Part shown: one piece after another, positions 13,053-23,375 of the stretch
Layout: each line of letters begins with the position of its first letter
How positions within the stretch are numbered: the first letter of the stretch is position 1
DNA from: Pogona vitticeps
Lineage: Eukaryota; Chordata; Lepidosauria; Squamata; Agamidae
Direction of reading: 5' to 3'
DNA: 64,000 bases
NCBI RefSeq assembly: GCF_051106095.1
Contig: NC_135789.1
Span: forward strand, 19,019,501-19,083,500
Made by a program: the position numbers and the translations under genes
The notes under the pieces: model-generated
What the model was told of the DNA's origin: nothing
Seen by the model: only the letters and a program-made list of their open reading frames with translations
Database searches by the model: none

Positions 13053-14361
13053 CTAGCCATCTTGCTGCTGTACAAAAGGGTTTGGTATCGCTTCCATTCC
13101 ATCCTGGGGGCAGATCAGAACTACGGAGGTGCCTCTGCAGACCACTAGTCCCAGCTGGCGGGTATCTTCTGTGAGCTTGTACTGGTCATCTGGATCTAAA
13201 GCAAACAAACAAAAAAGCACACACATACAGAGATTAGTCTGCTGACTTGCGGTGTAATTCAGGCCAGCTTCTGGTGACAGAAAGAAACCAAAGGCCAACC
13301 GATACACACACACACACCCCATCCTCCTGTCAGCCTCTGATTGTTTTAAACCATCAACATCTGAAAGAGATGCAAGAGACATTCCTGAACAAGGCAAATG
13401 CCTGCCATGGTGGCCGGAGCAAGCGGGCCAACGGGGAATCTCTGCTCTGTACCTCAGACTCACCTCTCATGTACTCAATGGTGCCGTCCAGTACCAGATT
13501 CAGAAGAGGGTCAAATCCTTTCAAAACACCGCTGGCTGTTTTTTTTTGGGGGGGGAAAAAACACCAGGAAATATATTAAGAAGTTTCCGGGAGCAGGTCG
13601 AGGCCAAATAACAATAATAACAATAATAATAAGGGGGCAAGGAGGAGATGGAGAGGGGAAGGGAGACCCAAATCCAAGGGAAGGGAAAGGGGGAGGAGAG
13701 AGATGGAGCAGAAGCCAAGGGAAGGCAGGAGGGAAAAAAGAGGGGGGGGGGCTCTTGCCTTCGCGTCCACCCTGGAACTTGACGCGGATGGTCTTGTCGA
13801 TATACTTGGAGAGATCCAAGATGCTCTCCTTCTTCTTCTTCTCTTTCTCCTGCAAGGCAAGCAGGGAAAGGCTTGAAAACCGGGCGGGGAAAGGGAGGGA
13901 AGGAGGGCCCTGTTGTGAAGGCAGCGGCTCAGGCTCCGGGGCGGAGACCTCTCCCCCCCCACGCCGGCCCCCCTCCCTCTGCGGCCCTTCGGCTCCGACC
14001 CCCACCAACACATCCCCAGCCCTCTCCACCATCTGGGCATTCTCCCTACTCACCCTTCTGGCTTTTTTGGGGGGGGGCTTCGCTCCTCTGGAGCCCTGGA
14101 CGGTTTCCCGCCCTCCCCCCAATACACTCTCGAGATCAAGGCGGGGGCGCCCTGCCCTGCTCCTCCCCCGCAGCCACCACCACCTTCCCCCAGGCAGCCC
14201 CCCCTTCCTTTCTCTTCCCCAGGAAACCCCTCGAGGCGGAGGCCAGCAGGGGAAACCACCGGCCTCCTGGCCAGATATCTGCCGGGCCGGGCCTCCGCCT
14301 CCTCTTCCCCCCCTCCCGTCGTCCCCACCCTTCGGCGGCCCCTCGTTTGACTCACCGCCAT
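13053..14361 (-). CDS. LSM7: U6 snRNA-associated Sm-like protein LSm7
   Basis: Subunit of the heptameric LSm2-8 ring that binds the U6 snRNA 3' end in the nucleus, and of LSm1-7, which promotes decapping in cytoplasmic mRNA decay. Four coding exons on the minus strand: 14356-14361 (ATGGCG only), 13759-13849, 13464-13535, 13053-13195; 312 nt, 103 aa, the human length. Sm1 contains ESILDLSKYIDKTIRVKFQG and GVLKGFDPLLNLVLD; Sm2 contains LGLVVCRGTSVVLICPQDG; the tail ends NPFVQQQDG. The protein is almost identical to human. The second intron has a GC donor (AAG then GCAAGA at 13758-13754), while its acceptor is a normal AG. The gene diverges from SPPL2B with 363 bp between start codons. Confidence 0.97.
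13606..13633. repeat. AAT/AAC trinucleotide microsatellite
   Basis: Interrupted AAT and AAC units inside the GC-AG second intron of LSM7. Confidence 0.85.
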
Positions 14362-14724
14362 CTTGCTCTCCACAGGCATCCTGCCCTCGGCCCCCTCGCC
14401 CTCTCACTGTCACTCGCCCGCGATTTCCGCGGTGCCCTTCCGGCCGCTTCTCCCAATCAGGACAGAATGTTTGCCCTCCGGCCCCGCCCCTTCCTCGGAG
14501 ACGCCGTCGCAGCCCCTGTGGCTCTCTAGGCTCTTTGCTCTCTGTGTCCTGGCCGAGAAAGAGGAGGAAAGGCCTGGCGGGAACGGAGGCTTCCGGGTCG
14601 TGTTGCCTGGTAACCAACCTTCACTTCCGTTCTGGACCGGAAGTAGGCCTGCTCTTCCCCCCTCTTTCTTTCCCCGCCTGTCCCTGTTCCCGGCTTCCCC
14701 TCCGGAGGAGGACAATAGGCGGCG
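14362..14724. promoter_or_regulatory. bidirectional LSM7/SPPL2B CpG promoter with X-box and paired ETS sites
   Basis: The 363 bp between the two start codons is CpG-rich, as expected for a head-to-head housekeeping promoter. An RFX-type X-box, GTTGCC-T-GGTAAC, lies at 14602-14614. Two ETS/GABP-type sites follow in opposite orientation, ACTTCCG at 14623-14629 and CCGGAAGT at 14637-14644; a further TTCCGG is at 14591-14596. No TATA box is evident. The factor assignments are motif inference. Confidence 0.7.
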
Positions 14725-15387
14725 ATGGCGGGCGCTCCGGCTCCTTCCTCCGGGCGGCGGGTCTTGCCGGGTTTGCGGGCGCTCGTCCTCCTCCTCCTCC
14801 TGCCATGGGTCTCTCAGGTGAGGAAGACCCGGGGGTGGCGATGGGCTACTGTCCTCCTTCGGGTCCGCAGTGGGGGGGGCGAGGAGGAGGGGCTTTCTCG
14901 CTTTCTTCGCTCCCCCCCCCGCTGACCCTCAGACGTCCCGGGAGGGAAGGAAGGGCGGCCTCGCCTTGAGCCCCCCCGTCCTCCCCCCACTCTTCTTCCC
15001 CCTCGAGTGGGTCCAGCCAGTCCCGGGGGGGAGGCCTGTGTTCGCGGGGGGCCCCCGAGGGAGACACGCCGTCCCCCCAGCCCCCCTCTTCCTCCTGCTT
15101 GCCCCCCTCCCCGAGTCCTTTGGGGGGGCCGGCGACGAAGACCCTTCCAGGCCCCTCTACAAAGCAGGGTGGATGGGTTAATTTATTTTTTGCTGGGTGT
15201 GTGGCTTCGGGGGGGCATCCCCAGCAGCCCCCCCTCTGCCCCTCCTTCCAGGCGTGTCGCTGTCCTGAGGGCTTTGGGAGAAGAGGGGGAGGAGGGCGAC
15301 CTGACCTGGAGGCTGCAGGGGGGGGGAGAGAGAAAGGAGGAGGAAGCAATCTCTCACCCCCCCAACTGTGTTCCTCTGTGCTGCCTC

Positions 15388-15472
<85 letters not shown>

Positions 15473-18400
15473 CGCATGTGCAACGTGTCCAGGTGTCCGG
15501 CGAGTACGGGATAGCTCGCGTGTTCTCCGAGAAAGGGAGGGCCCCAGGGAAGGACTACTGCATCCTTTTCAACTCCCAGTGGGCTCACCTGCCCCACGAC
15601 CTGGGCAAAGCGGTGAGTGGTGGGTGCCAAGGAGGCTCCCTGGGGGGGCACAATCTCCCTCCGCTCCTCCCTCCCTCCCTCTGGCTGCTGGGCTTCCTCT
15701 GTCTTTAATCTCCTACCTCCCTCCCCCCTCCTCCTCCAGTCTCTCTTGCAGCTGCAGGACCAAACCGTGTCCGTCTTGTGCACGCCCTCTGACGTGCCGG
15801 ACGGGGGCTTCGGCAACAGCATCCCCATGGTCATGCGAGGGAACTGCACGTTCTACGAGAAAGTCCGCCTGGCCCAGATCAATGGCGCTCGGGGGCTGCT
15901 GATTGTCAGCCGGGAGAAGCTGGTGAGTCTCTAGCAGGGCCGTGGGTGCCTGTGTGGATGGGTCTCGATCTCTAAACTAAGGGGTGGGGGTGGGTGGGAG
16001 GCTCTCCCATGCAGCCCTTTCTGCCTGTTCTTTCCTTTCCGCAGGAAAAAAAAGATTTTCCTTTTGGCAGTATGATAGTGACAAAGTGACCCTTGGGACG
16101 GACTTGCATGTTCTCTGACCAGCTCCCCCTCAAAGGGGGAAGGCTGTCTGTCTCTGGCGTTCTTGCTAGAGGTGCCTCTAAAGCAGCGGGAAAGAGAGGG
16201 GAGCTTGTCACTTAGACTGCCAGGTTTTGGGTTTGGGCAGGTGATCACGCCACGTGTGCCTGGAAAATGGGATCATCCTCCTCTGTTTGTTTCCTGGGCA
16301 GGTTCCCCCAGCTGGTAACCGGAGCCAGTATGAGGAGATCGACATTCCCGTGGCTCTCCTGAGCTACTCGGACATGCTGGACATTGGCAGGGTGAGCCCC
16401 ATGGCTTATGCCTGGTTTGTGTGCTGGAGGGTCCCGGGTTCCATCAGAACGCAGAAGGCGGCCGGCTTTTGCGGCCATGGAGCGTCAGGGTGGCCGCTCA
16501 GATGCCATGTACGGTCCGGCGAGCCGGTCCGGGCTACGCCAGGCAGCGATCGGTCTTTGTTCAAAGCGGTTTCGACTCTCTCTGTTATTCAGAGCCCTGC
16601 TTTTTAAGAAAATAAAAACTGCCTGGTTCAGCAGCAAATCTTCCTTTAGATAAGAAACAATCAATGTTTTATAGCACAAGCGATTAACTCTTTGTTCCTT
16701 GGTGGGTTGGAATGGGGTGTGCTTGTGATTCAGAAACACCAATGGTGGTTTGTGCCCTGGGATTGTCTTTTTTTTTTTTGCGAAGGGATGGCATCCATTC
16801 TGAGGGCCGGGTGCAGGTGCTTCCCGTGGTGGAGTGAGCCTCTGGATCAGCACTGGAGCCATTCTCGTTGCCCAGAAGTTCTGTAGTGTTGTGGCATTTT
16901 GGGGAGATGCGCTTAACCCTTTCTTTTCCGTCCTTCCTTCCCCGCCATTGCTTTTCTGCACTCCCACTGTCTCTCCAGAGCTTTGGCCCATCTGTCAAAG
17001 TGGCGCTGTACGCCCCTAATGAGCCGGTCTTGGACTACAACATGGTGATCATCTTTCTGATGGCCGTGGGCACGGTGGCCCTGGGGGGCTACTGGGCTGG
17101 TAGCAGAGATGTGAAAAAGTAAGCGGGGTCCCCAGGGTGGCTGGCAACTGGGGTGGGGTGGGCGTCGGGGGCCGGAGGCTGAGTGACTAGAGAAGGAGAC
17201 GGTCTCTTTACACAGCCGCTTCTCAGAGTCCAGCCGTCTGCCTGGCTCTGCTCCGGATGGGTTTCTAGCTGCGTCCTCCCTGGAGCAAGAGTGCAGGACC
17301 GGCGGGGGGGGGCAGTTCCTTGGTGTGCTAGAGGTCCTGGCTTCAGTCAGAGTGCCGGAGAATGCCAGAGGCCTTTCTCCCTTTCAGGCGATACATGAAG
17401 CACAAGCGGGATGACGGAGGGGAGAAGCATGAGGACGAGACGGTCGACGTCACCCCCATCATGATCTGCGTCTTCGTGGTCATGTGTTGTTCGATGCTCG
17501 TCCTCCTCTATTACTTCTACGATCAGCTTGGTATGGGTCGCCGGGTGGCCTCCTGCAAAAAAGGGACCCCCTTTCATTCTTTTGGGGTCCAGAGGGCTCA
17601 AGAATTCATCTTTCACCTCCTACTGACCTGTTCTGTTCTTTTCTCCTTTCTCTCCCCCCCCCCAAGTGTACGCCATCATTGGTATCTTTTGCTTGGCGGC
17701 CTCCATCGGCCTCTACAGCTGCCTCTCCCCCTTTGTCCGGAGGCTCCCCATTGGCAAATGCAGGTAGGGAGGCGCATGGAGGGTGGCCCTTGTTTATTCA
17801 GCATGTGCCTCAAAAGGGCTGGAGGGCACAGGACTTGCAAAATGGGCAAGAACCAGAAGGAAAAGGTTGACCGAGTGAGCTCAGGTGGCTGGCAGGTGGC
17901 TGTAGGGGTCCCAGTCCCCCACCCTCTGTCCTCAGCCAGGCTTGGGAGGGTCCCAGCCGGGCCAAATCTTGGGCTCTCCAATCCCCACCGGTTCTGCCTC
18001 TAGTGGGTAGGGCTCAGTTCTCCTGTGGCCGCCGAGCTTTCCCACCTTTTGTACCAGAGAAGCTTCTGCCTGCAGAACAGAGGCTGCACCTGCTGAATGC
18101 CAGCCCTCCTGCTCGGGTAGCTTGGGCTGGCAGGGAAGGGGGTGGTGCTGATCAAGGCTGCCCCCCCCACTAATTACCTCTCCCCCCCCTTCCGTGTTCC
18201 TGGTTCCCTTGTCTTTGTTGCCTTTCAGGGTCCCAGATAACAACCTGCCCTACTTCCATAAGCGCCCCCAGGTCCGGATGCTGCTCCTGGCAGTCTTCTG
18301 CGTGGCTGTCAGCCTGGTCTGGGGGGTTTTCCGGAATGAGGACCAGTAAGTCAGGTGTTCTGTCTTCCCTTCCTCTCTCCAGTCCTGTGTTGCAGGGCGA

Positions 18401-21400
18401 AGCCGGTGGAGCTGACTGGGAGAGAAGGTGTGGGTGGATGGGTCGAGGGGGTCTGGCATTGCCCTGCTCTCCCCTTTACACCCGCTTGCTCTTCCCCCCC
18501 CCCAGGTGGGCTTGGATCCTCCAGGATGCCCTGGGCATCGCCTTCTGCCTTTACATGCTGAAAACCATCCGCCTGCCCACTTTCAAGGTAGGAGCCATAT
18601 TGGTGGAGGGGCAGGTGGAGGCTGGCGCTGGCCAGGCCAGCTGAGCTCTTCGGTGGGGGCCGCAAAGAGGGAGGGGCTCCACCCAAAGGGCTGCTGAGAA
18701 AGGGGATTGTGTGTGTGTGTGTGTGTGTGTGTCTGGCCTCTTGGAAGACACCCTCGCAGAGCCTTGGCGCCTGCTTTGTCGCTCTCCTCTCTCCCTCTCC
18801 GCAGCCCTGTGAGGTGGGGCTGAGGGGGAAGTCCGTGACAGGTCAGCAGGAGAGCTCTTGGGGGCACAAGGACTCCCGAGGATGGGCGGGCGGCCATCCT
18901 GGCTTGGAGGCAGAAGAGCCTGCTGGTCCTTCTCTGGGCCTCGGCTTCCCACCGGTCATCTGTCAGAAGCCGGTCCTTTCTCTCCTGGAGGGAGAGTCTC
19001 GGCGGGGGAAGGGGGGAGGGAGGCCAAGGCAGGCCGAGGGCCTCCCTCGGTTGAGGAGAGAGGCAGCGCCAAGGTTCCCTGGACCGCCGCATAGCGGGGT
19101 GCCCCAATGGTCTCCTCTCCTCGCGTGCCCCAGTCCCTCCCTTCTGTCTCCCCTCCTGTAGGGCTGCACGTTGCTCCTCCTCGTCCTCTTCGTCTACGAC
19201 GTCTTCTTCGTTTTCGTGACCCCGTACCTGACCAAGGTGGGTGTGGAAGGCCGCCTGGGCCCCTGTGCGGAGCAGGGGTGCCGTTGGAGTGGGGTGGGCT
19301 TCTGTCCCTTTCTCACAGAGTTGTGGGAGTGTGTGGGGGTCAACCAGGAGGCACGGCGCGCTCCCTGACACGCCCCCGGGAGATGGGCCAGGGCAGGGCG
19401 GACCTTTCCGGGCCAGCAGCCCCCCCAGCAAGTGAACCGCCCAACGTCTCCTGTCAGAGGGAGGGAGATGTGGGCACACCTGCTCCCTGGCTCCAGGAGA
19501 TGGAGGGGGCCAGGGCATCGGAAGAGAAGTGGCTGGAAGGGAATCGGCGGAATAAACGAGCCTTACCGCCCCTCCTCGTGCCCTCATCCTTTGGCTCGTC
19601 TGTCTTTTCTCTTAGACGGGGGAGAGTATCATGGTGGAGGTGGCAGCTGGGCCCACCGACTCCGCCACGCATGAAAAGGTGGGTAGGAGCCCTTGGGGAG
19701 ACCCGCCGGGGCCAGATCTTGCCAGCGGAGAGCAGCTCTGGGGCCAGGCTGGAAGCTGGGGGAAGAGGAGGAGGAGGGCAGGCGGGTGGGTGGGCAGGAA
19801 AGGATCAGGGGCCCTGGTCCGAGAGGGGCGGGAATCCAGACCAGGAAGTTTTCCTCTTGTGAGCGGAACTAGTGGCCACCCTCCTCCATCCGAGCCGCTC
19901 CAGGGTCCTACCCTCCTCCTTTTCCCCCGGTGAGGACATGAGCTTCCTTGTTCCTTTCCCCAGCTGCCGATGGTGCTGAAGGTCCCCCGGCTGAACTTCT
20001 CGCCCCTGGCGCTCTGCGACCGGCCGTTCTCGCTCTTGGGCTTCGGGGACATCCTGGTGCCAGGTGGGGCGCCTCCTGCTTTCCTCCCTTTCTCTGGCGG
20101 TGGCGGCAGCAGCCCCAGACTGACTTCAGGCTGGAGGGACCACCCTGGGGCCGATGTCTTCTTCCGCTGCCCTCAGCTGACCTCTCCCTCTCCCCACAGG
20201 CCTCCTGGTTGCTTATTGCCACCGGTTCGACATCCAGGTCCAGTCTTCCCGGGTGTACTTTGTCACCTGCACGATCGGTACGTTCTCTCAGTCTGTGGGG
20301 GGAGCCGGATCCTGCCCACATAGAGCCCCCCCACCCTCAGCCGTCTGTGGCCCTTTTGCTTCCCCCCAGTGGAGGTCCCTGGGCCGCTCTGGCCTCTTCT
20401 CCCCCGCCACGGCTGCTTCCCAGGCCAGCATCTGCTCCAGACCTGGGAGGAAGGTCGGTGCCTTGTCTGCAGAGTGGGAGGGAGGCCTGACCCCCTCCGA
20501 GACCTCCTGCCAAGCCCCACACTGCTGGCCCTCCTGCTCTCCCCTCACTGGCTCTTGTGCTCTCCCTTCTGCTCCCCCCTGCAGCTTACGGCCTCGGCCT
20601 CCTGGTGACCTTTGTGGCCCTGGCCCTGATGCAGAAGGGCCAGCCGGCCCTGCTCTACCTCGTCCCCTGCACGCTGCTGGCCAGCTTCGTGGTGGCCCTC
20701 TGGCGCAAGGAGCTGGCCATGTTCTGGACCGGCAGTGGCTTTGCGGTGAATACCAGTTTGCTCTGAGTCTCCTCCAGAAAGGTCTCAGGTTAGACAAGGC
20801 CCCTAACTGGACTCCCAGTTGAGATTTCCGCTCGTGACGGCCTTCTCCCAAAGAGCCGAGGGAGCCTTGGCACCCTTCTTTCCTCCTCTTTTTCTCGAGG
20901 GCTTCCTCTTTGGTCGTAGGAAACACTGTGCTTCTCTCTTTCTCCGAACAGCGGCTTTGGGCTTGTGGGACAGCAAAGGAAAGGAGTCTCTTGTAGGCGG
21001 GGGGGGGGCTGCCTCAAGGGCAGAAGCCCCAGAGGGTGGCCCTGGGGAGGAGGAGGGGGGTGAGCCTGGAGGGGGCTGCCAGGTGGAGGCCGGGGGGGGA
21101 GGTGGGGGATGTGAGTGAGTGGCTGCTGCTCTCCCCCTCTTCCTGCTCCTTTTCTTCCTGACTGGGCTTTTTCTCCTCTGTGCAGAAAGACCTGCCTCAC
21201 CCTCCTCTCGTCATTTCCCCTGTCAGCTGCCCGGCCCCTCCAAAAGAAGCCGATTCCTTGGCTTCCCGGGCAGGCGCCAAGAACCCTGCTGTGGCCCCAC
21301 CGTCCCCCACCGAGGAGCCGCCTGAGGCCCTGCTCGATGCTGGGGAGCGTCCGGTCCCCTTCTCGGAGACGCTGGAGGAGGAAGAGGAGGACCCAGAGGA

Positions 21401-21542
21401 GGACGTGGCTGACCCCCACGAGCCGCCCTCGGGCCCCGAGGGTCCCTCCAGGCCGCCTACGGAAGAGCCGGCCCCTCCGGAGGACGTGGAGGCAGCCGGA
21501 AGGAAGAGCCCTCCGGCCGTGGCCCCCAGCCTGACGGACTAA
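14725..21542 (+). CDS. SPPL2B: signal peptide peptidase-like 2B (intramembrane aspartyl protease)
   Basis: GxGD intramembrane protease of the endolysosomal/plasma membrane that cleaves type II stubs such as TNF and BRI2 (family knowledge). Fifteen exons: 14725-14817, 15493-15612, 15740-15922, 16302-16391, 16979-17118, 17388-17530, 17667-17763, 18229-18345, 18506-18587, 19162-19236, 19616-19678, 19964-20063, 20200-20277, 20585-20745, 21186-21542; 1899 nt, 632 aa, all phases agree. A hydrophobic signal peptide (residues 12-30) leads into a lumenal PA domain (GNCTFYEKVRLAQ, GARGLLIVSREK). Nine-pass membrane core follows. Catalytic YD is Tyr367-Asp368 (LFVYDVFFVF), the second aspartate is Asp430 in LLGFGDILVPG, and the PAL motif is 481-483 (QPALLYLVP). 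The cytoplasmic tail (about 514-632) is Pro/Glu-rich, with an acidic block EEEEEDPEED, and diverges from human. The exon 7 acceptor is an uncommon AAG after a C run. Confidence 0.96.
15391..15469. repeat. (GT)n microsatellite, about 39 units
   Basis: The longest dinucleotide run in the window. It ends about 23 bp before SPPL2B exon 2, so it occupies the polypyrimidine/branch region of intron 1. Confidence 0.95.
18709..18732. repeat. (GT)n microsatellite in SPPL2B intron 9
   Basis: Twelve GT units. Confidence 0.95.
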
Positions 21543-23375
21543 GAGCCCCCCCGCCCCCTCCGACCCTTCTTCGCCTCCATCCCTTCCCCACCTCAGCTCC
21601 CTTCCTGCCCCTTTCTCTCCCCATCAGAGGAATGAAGGACTCATTGGCTCGCCACTGCGTTCCACCCCCCCCCGAGGGCCGTGCCCGCCATGTCCCCCTT
21701 TGCCGCATTCTGGACCCTCCGAGATCTTGGCATTTCACATCGCCCCCCCCCCCGTCTCCGACTATGGTGCTTTCATTAGGGTCCCGGTAGGAATGAAGGC
21801 CGGCTGTTGCTCGCCGGCCCCCTAAAGGGACGCTTCGGACTTCCTGCTTGCGCCCCCCCCTGTCCGATGCTGGGGGATGTTGTTTTATTTTGAAACAGCA
21901 AAATTTTGTTTTGGACGGTGGGGGTCCCGCATTTTCCACTTGTGTGGGCTGCAATCTTGCTTTAGACTGGCCTAGCCTAGGGCTGTGCTGCTCTGGGAGG
22001 GGCCTCCCACTGCCTGCAGGGGACCCCGCGTTTCAGGAACCAGGACTGGCCCCCGCCTGCCTGCCTTCCGACGGTCCGGTCGCTTTCCCCTTCGGTCTCC
22101 TGTCTGGGGAGGAGCCCACCTTGAGGAGGGAGCCGGCCCTCCCTTCGCCAACAGTTTCCCCTGGGCTTTGCATCTTGAAGGGGGTCTGGTTGCGTAGGAT
22201 GCCGGGTCTGTGCAGAGCAACCCCAGGACTGGCCGGTGGGTTGTCACCGCAAACGGCCTCCTTGTGCCCCGGTTCTGCGGGCGGAGGGATGGCAGGAGTT
22301 CCGTGCCTCCTCGGCCTGCCGGAGTGCTCACCCTGGCAGAGATGGCGGAGGGAGAAGGGAGGTCCCCTCTGACTGTGGGGTCTCTCCCCCCCTCCTACCG
22401 CCTGCTGGTCCCTAGGACTCCCTCCTAACCAGCTTCTCTCCTTCCCTCCTGCTGTGAGGGTCTCCCTTGGAAATAGCTCCCACCCGTTCCCTTGGGGGTG
22501 TCAGCTGCTCGCCCAGCTGACTAGGGACCCTTCCTGACGTGTGGGGCCCAGGCCCTACACTTTGTGGGTCAGGCTGAGCCCTTTGGCTGGGATGTGGAGC
22601 AGGAGGGGGAGCTCGGACTCCCCCCAGAGGCAGCGGGCCGGGGGGGACCCTCTTCCAGATGCCGCCCGTCCCCTCCATGCCCTCTGTCGCTGAGGCTGGG
22701 GCCCTGCCAGTTATGGAGCACAACCTTCCCCATTGCAGCCCTAGGAAGTGTATGAACCCCCTGGGTGCCAGAGAGGGACTGGCCAAAAGCTGAGGTCTTC
22801 TTAAAAGGGGAGGGGGGGAGGGCTCCCCTCAGGGGGTGGGGCTGGACAGGGGGTTCTAAATCTCATTTGGGTCTCCCAAGCCTGCTACGGCGCAGTAGAC
22901 CTTTTGCGGATTTCTGCGTTGTCTCTTCCATGACCATGTTGTTGCGTGTCTGCATTTTTTCCCCGGACTGTCAGATCTTGTTCTGCCATTTTTCTGTTGT
23001 TCAAACGTTGACCAGCTTCTGCCGAGTCGCCGGTGATCCACCCGAGGGTCTGTGACCCACCGAAGGCCCCCACCCGGCCCCCTTGGTTTTGTCCCCAGGA
23101 CCGTCAACCCCTGAGGCCAGCCAGGTTTTGTGTGTCTGTCTGTGTGCAAGAGAGACAGAGAGAGAGAGAAAAGAAAAAAGACTCTTCTCGGTTTGGCCCA
23201 GCTTCTTGGCGGAAGGTAGGGGGAGCCAGTGCTCGCTCAGGCAGAAGGACGGATGCTTGTTTTAGATACTGCAGGAGTATGCCTTAATTTAAGCCATTTT
23301 ATAAATAATGTACATGGAACATTTATTTTACAAAAGCAAATGAATCAATAAAACTTGACAAAACGCAAAAGTCGT
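21543..23375 (+). other. SPPL2B: SPPL2B 3' untranslated region
   Basis: About 1.8 kb between the stop codon and the first canonical poly(A) signal at 23347. It turns AT-rich in the last 120 bp (23280-23370), typical of a vertebrate mRNA end. A CT/GT then GA simple repeat lies at 23130-23180. No coding capacity was recognised. Confidence 0.7.
23347..23352 (+). terminator. SPPL2B: SPPL2B poly(A) signal (AATAAA)
   Basis: AATAAA followed within 60 bp by GT-rich sequence (GTCGTTC, GTGGTGTTTG), fitting a cleavage and polyadenylation site near 23370. Confidence 0.75.

Noticed and set aside
13398-14969. 523-residue plus-strand open frame
   Set aside because: It is antisense to LSM7 exons and crosses the shared promoter; Pro/Arg/Ser-rich composition is the result of high GC.
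16405-16480. GGGTCCCGGGTTCC-like tRNA B-box as a SINE in SPPL2B intron 4
   Set aside because: No convincing A box, tail or target-site duplication; one short match is expected by chance.
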